Part shown: positions 61,150-64,000 of the stretch, in pieces
How positions within the stretch are numbered: the first letter of the stretch is position 1
How the letters are laid out: every line of letters begins with the position of its first letter
Origin: Plantago elongata
Taxonomy: Eukaryota > Streptophyta > Magnoliopsida > Lamiales > Plantaginaceae
Direction of reading: 5' to 3'
DNA: 64,000 nt
Assembly (NCBI GenBank): GCA_036897095.1
Contig: JAYMSP010000160.1
Coordinates: forward strand, 1 to 64,000
Notes under the pieces: model-generated
The model's database searches: none
Told to the model about the DNA's origin: nothing
Seen by the model: only the letters and a program-made list of their open reading frames with translations
Translations under genes and position numbers: made by a program

Positions 61150-64000
61150 AAGAATGTAATATAAATATATATTTAGGAAGAAGAACTAACAGCACTCCTA
61201 TATATACGTCTTATACGCCAGTAGTAACTGTTTATTAAAAAGCATGTATTCTATTAAGTAACTCCATGCATTAAATTTAGTGGTCGCGTAATACCTCCTG
61301 CCTAGTAATTTCCCTTTACACTCAAAACAAAAAAAAGTAAGCTATTAGATTTTATACTCTTAACAAGACCTAGTTTATATAGAAAAAGAGCCACGTATAC
61401 TAGCCACTCATTAGACTTTAATTATGCTATAGAGTATGCTCCTTTAACAAAAAGCATGCTAAATAATTATATAGTAGAGATCCTAAAACTTAGTAGAAGA
61501 ACTTAGGTATATATTTTAAGGGCGCATAGGTACTTCTTAGATATTTAACAAAAGTTAGAATAATAATTAAGGAATTATCCACTGCTAGAATTTAATATTT
61601 AATAATGAAGTTATTACTCTACCATACTTAAGAACATAAGACCTCTCACTTTACTCGAGTAAATTAAGGCTAAACTATAAGAGCTACTTGTCAAGTTACT
61701 TGCCTTATAGAAGGATGTTTCCTCAGTATATTCTTAAATTGTAAAGGGATAAGAGTCTATTACTCTTTTAAAATAATGAAGTTATTTAGGTTATTTTGCT
61801 TCAGTATACTATCTTATGCTAGACGTAGTTAATAAAGAATATATAGCAGCATAACTTGTAAAGTATACCTTCTACTAGTAAAGTAAACATGAGCCTTTTC
61901 TTTTAGAATATAGTAGTAAAGTTAATTCGCTCTCTTAGGGATATTAAATAACTGAGCAACTCTTACACAAATATGTTATTAGAAAATAGGTAGTAATACT
62001 TATCGCTCGGTAATACATCAGTAGTTTATTATAATACTTTATCTAGTAAAATAAAGCGCTCTTTTCTTTTACAGTATATGTTAAAAATAAGGTAGATACT
62101 TTATACTCTTAATTATACATTCTTAATAGATTATACTTATAGCTGAGAATTGTTTAGAACTTATAATTATGACATAAAATATCTTTCTATAACAAAGCAT
62201 TTAAAATAAGAGGACTTAAATATGCTTTTTTTTCCTTACTACCCCAGAGTTTAAGTAACCTAATGAGAATATTTTAAGTACTAGAAGACTAACTTACTAG
62301 CTAGAAAAGAAAGTGTAACTAGTTAAGAACTCTTCCCTTTTACCTTAGTAAATATGTAAGCCTGCAATTCAAATCTATTATCTTCCCCTATACCATAGAT
62401 TATGTATCGCCCCTATTTATGTAATTCTAACTTATGCCGTAAAATATTCGTGATAAATCATATCTTTATTATAAATTTAAATCTCTAACATTTGTAGCGT
62501 TGGGAGAAAAATTGTATTGTCTTCTTTATCTTTATAACTATAATTTATAGAAAGAGGTAGCTTAAATACGCTTTTACATAACTATACTAAGTCTTTAGTA
62601 CTCTAATTTATAAGAGATAGTTTATACACAAAAGTTAGATATGAAATTATATAGTATAAGATAAATACCTTTATAAATATCTAAATACTTTGGGAGAAGG
62701 GTAGTTTCTAGTCTCTTCCCTACACCTATTAAGTGACTTAAAAGATTTATGACATAAAATATGTATTTACTCCTTTTAAACAACATAGACTTAGAGCGCA
62801 CATTTCTTTCTCCTCTTATACTTGCTAGCTTTATAGTTAGACTTACAAGGGCATAAATATTCTCTTAAAAATATAAGGAAGAAGTGAGCTAGTCTCACCT
62901 CTTTATATAAATATATAAATTACATATGACGCTTTTAAAAGAACGCTAGTGGTTTGCTGCAAATAGAGTTTATTACTTACTAGAGAATTGAGCTTAACCC
63001 AAAAGCTTGCCTTGTCTCCTTAATAAATTAAATTAATACCTTTTTAGGAAGTGAGTCCCTTAACAATGCTGGTCTCTAAAACCGCACTTAATTAAATAAA
63101 CAAAAGACGTTTTTATTAAATAAATTATACCTTAAGCTATACTTGTAGTAATATCTTATTTATATAAAAAAAAAGGCGGAGAATCTTTAGTATTTATAAT
63201 TAAATTCTCTACATAATATCTTAATATCTAAGGAAATATATAACCTCTTTTAAAGTATTATATTCTCACGAGTGTTCTCCTTACAAAAGCTACGCTAGTA
63301 GAAAGGGTAAGTTAATACTCTCTTATAGTAATTAATTAGAATACGTTTCTATATGAGCCTTCTTAACTATCTATTTAATAGCGAGAGTACGCTTTATAGT
63401 ATTTCCTAAAGCCCTTATACCTATGACTACTTATTACTTATTTATGAGCTTACGTACCTATATATATAGTATTTTATAAAGGAGATACATTTACTAAAGA
63501 TTTAATATATTATTCTCTTCAGCCTTAACAACAAGTTAAGGAGTAGTAGTTGCTTAAGTATATTCTCATATAGAAGTTGTGTATAGCCCCTTCTTATACT
63601 TAGCACTTATGTATATAAAATATAATATGTAATAAATAAATTTCTATCCTATTAAAATTTATAATGAAATAGAGTTTTAACCCAAAAACCTATTACTGCA
63701 AAGGAAGGTTAGTATTTCTATAACCTTAAAAAAGTATAAAGAAAAGTATAAATATAAAGAGTGGATAAGTAAAGAACCTAGGCATGCCCTTAAAAAGAGT
63801 ACTCTAGAGAATTACAGATATTTTAGAGTATATTAGGTTCACCTTGTCTTACACAAATAATATTGTCTAGTAATAGTGATAGTAACCTTACTCTATAACG
63901 TATAGAGATAGAGATGAAGTTGCCTTATCCTCTTACTTATTAATATACTTAATTAAAGAGTTACAGCTTTGCTTTATGTGATTATATATATGCCTAATTT
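61150..64000. repeat. Type A block running off the window: RIP-like repeat relic
   Basis: TpA-rich with CTCTT/AGAG clusters to the end of the window; no frame of 60 codons. A 15-base string, TATGACATAAAATAT, occurs twice (near 62168 and 62747) without clear flanking similarity. The block probably continues to the right. Confidence 0.5.

Larger units (their letters stand above)
56200..61150. other. Type B block with several small open frames
   Basis: Neutral dinucleotides: 57481-57540 has TpA 8, ApT 9, CpA+TpG 5 and ApC+GpT 5; 60121-60180 has TpA 3, ApT 6, CpA+TpG 8 and ApC+GpT 7. It is bounded by type A on both sides. Besides the three frames listed separately it has a 74-codon minus-strand frame (60893-61117, TTG start; the internal ATG leaves 57 residues) and a 60-codon minus-strand frame at 59127-59309. 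No promoter, intron or terminator could be established. If any real genes exist in this window, this is the likeliest place. Confidence 0.45.

Noticed and set aside
1-64000. Mitochondrial or plastid origin, suggested by the AT content
   Set aside because: No cox, cob, nad, atp or rRNA sequence is readable in 64 kb, and organelle DNA does not show the CpA-depleted pattern.
1-64000. CRISPR array, bacterial operon or phage
   Set aside because: No regularly spaced identical repeats, no ribosome-binding-site and ORF series, and no coding density typical of bacteria or phages.

Overview
The window is 64 kb of AT-rich DNA (about 30% GC) with no recognisable gene of any kind. No open frame reaches 120 codons. 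Four hand-read 60-base lines from one part of the window and four from another show that it is built of two kinds of DNA in alternating blocks. Type A blocks (about 4.74-7.56, 11.7-21.6, 29.3-32.0, 35.7-46.74, 47.65-49.9, 50.37-56.2 and 61.15-64.0 kb) are rich in TpA and poor in CpA/TpG, but not poorer in CpG than the rest. My hand counts give TpA/ApT about 2.6 and (CpA+TpG)/(ApC+GpT) about 0.44. That is the classic footprint of repeat-induced point mutation (RIP), which points to a filamentous ascomycete (Pezizomycotina). Type B blocks (the rest) give about 0.85 and 0.96, close to neutral.

Layout. 1-4.7 kb is type B and holds the best-supported element in the window: a 3.4-kb segment (447-3824) bounded by imperfect terminal inverted repeats with a GC-rich 13-bp identical core, plus two further partial copies of the same terminal sequence nearby. 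4.7-21.6 kb is mostly type A with a mixed stretch at 7.6-11.7 kb. 21.6-29.3 kb is type B and contains GC-richer patches (about 42-45% GC) near 23.2, 24.9 and 27.6 kb with short coding-like open frames, mainly on the minus strand. 29.3-35.7 kb is A then B. 35.7-56.2 kb is a 20-kb type A tract interrupted by a 0.9-kb type B insert (46.74-47.65 kb) and by a 0.47-kb patch of about 42% GC that looks like broken coding sequence (49.90-50.37 kb). 56.2-61.15 kb is type B with several small open frames, one starting with a hydrophobic segment. The rest is type A.

Interpretation. The window resembles an AT-isochore, a subtelomeric or accessory-chromosome repeat tract, or a regional centromere of a RIP-competent fungus, where old repeats have been mutated beyond recognition and short unique segments survive between them. 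No genes can be seen working together. The small open frames are offered as candidates only: by a rough estimate, the number and length of frames seen is about what chance gives in 64 kb at this base composition.
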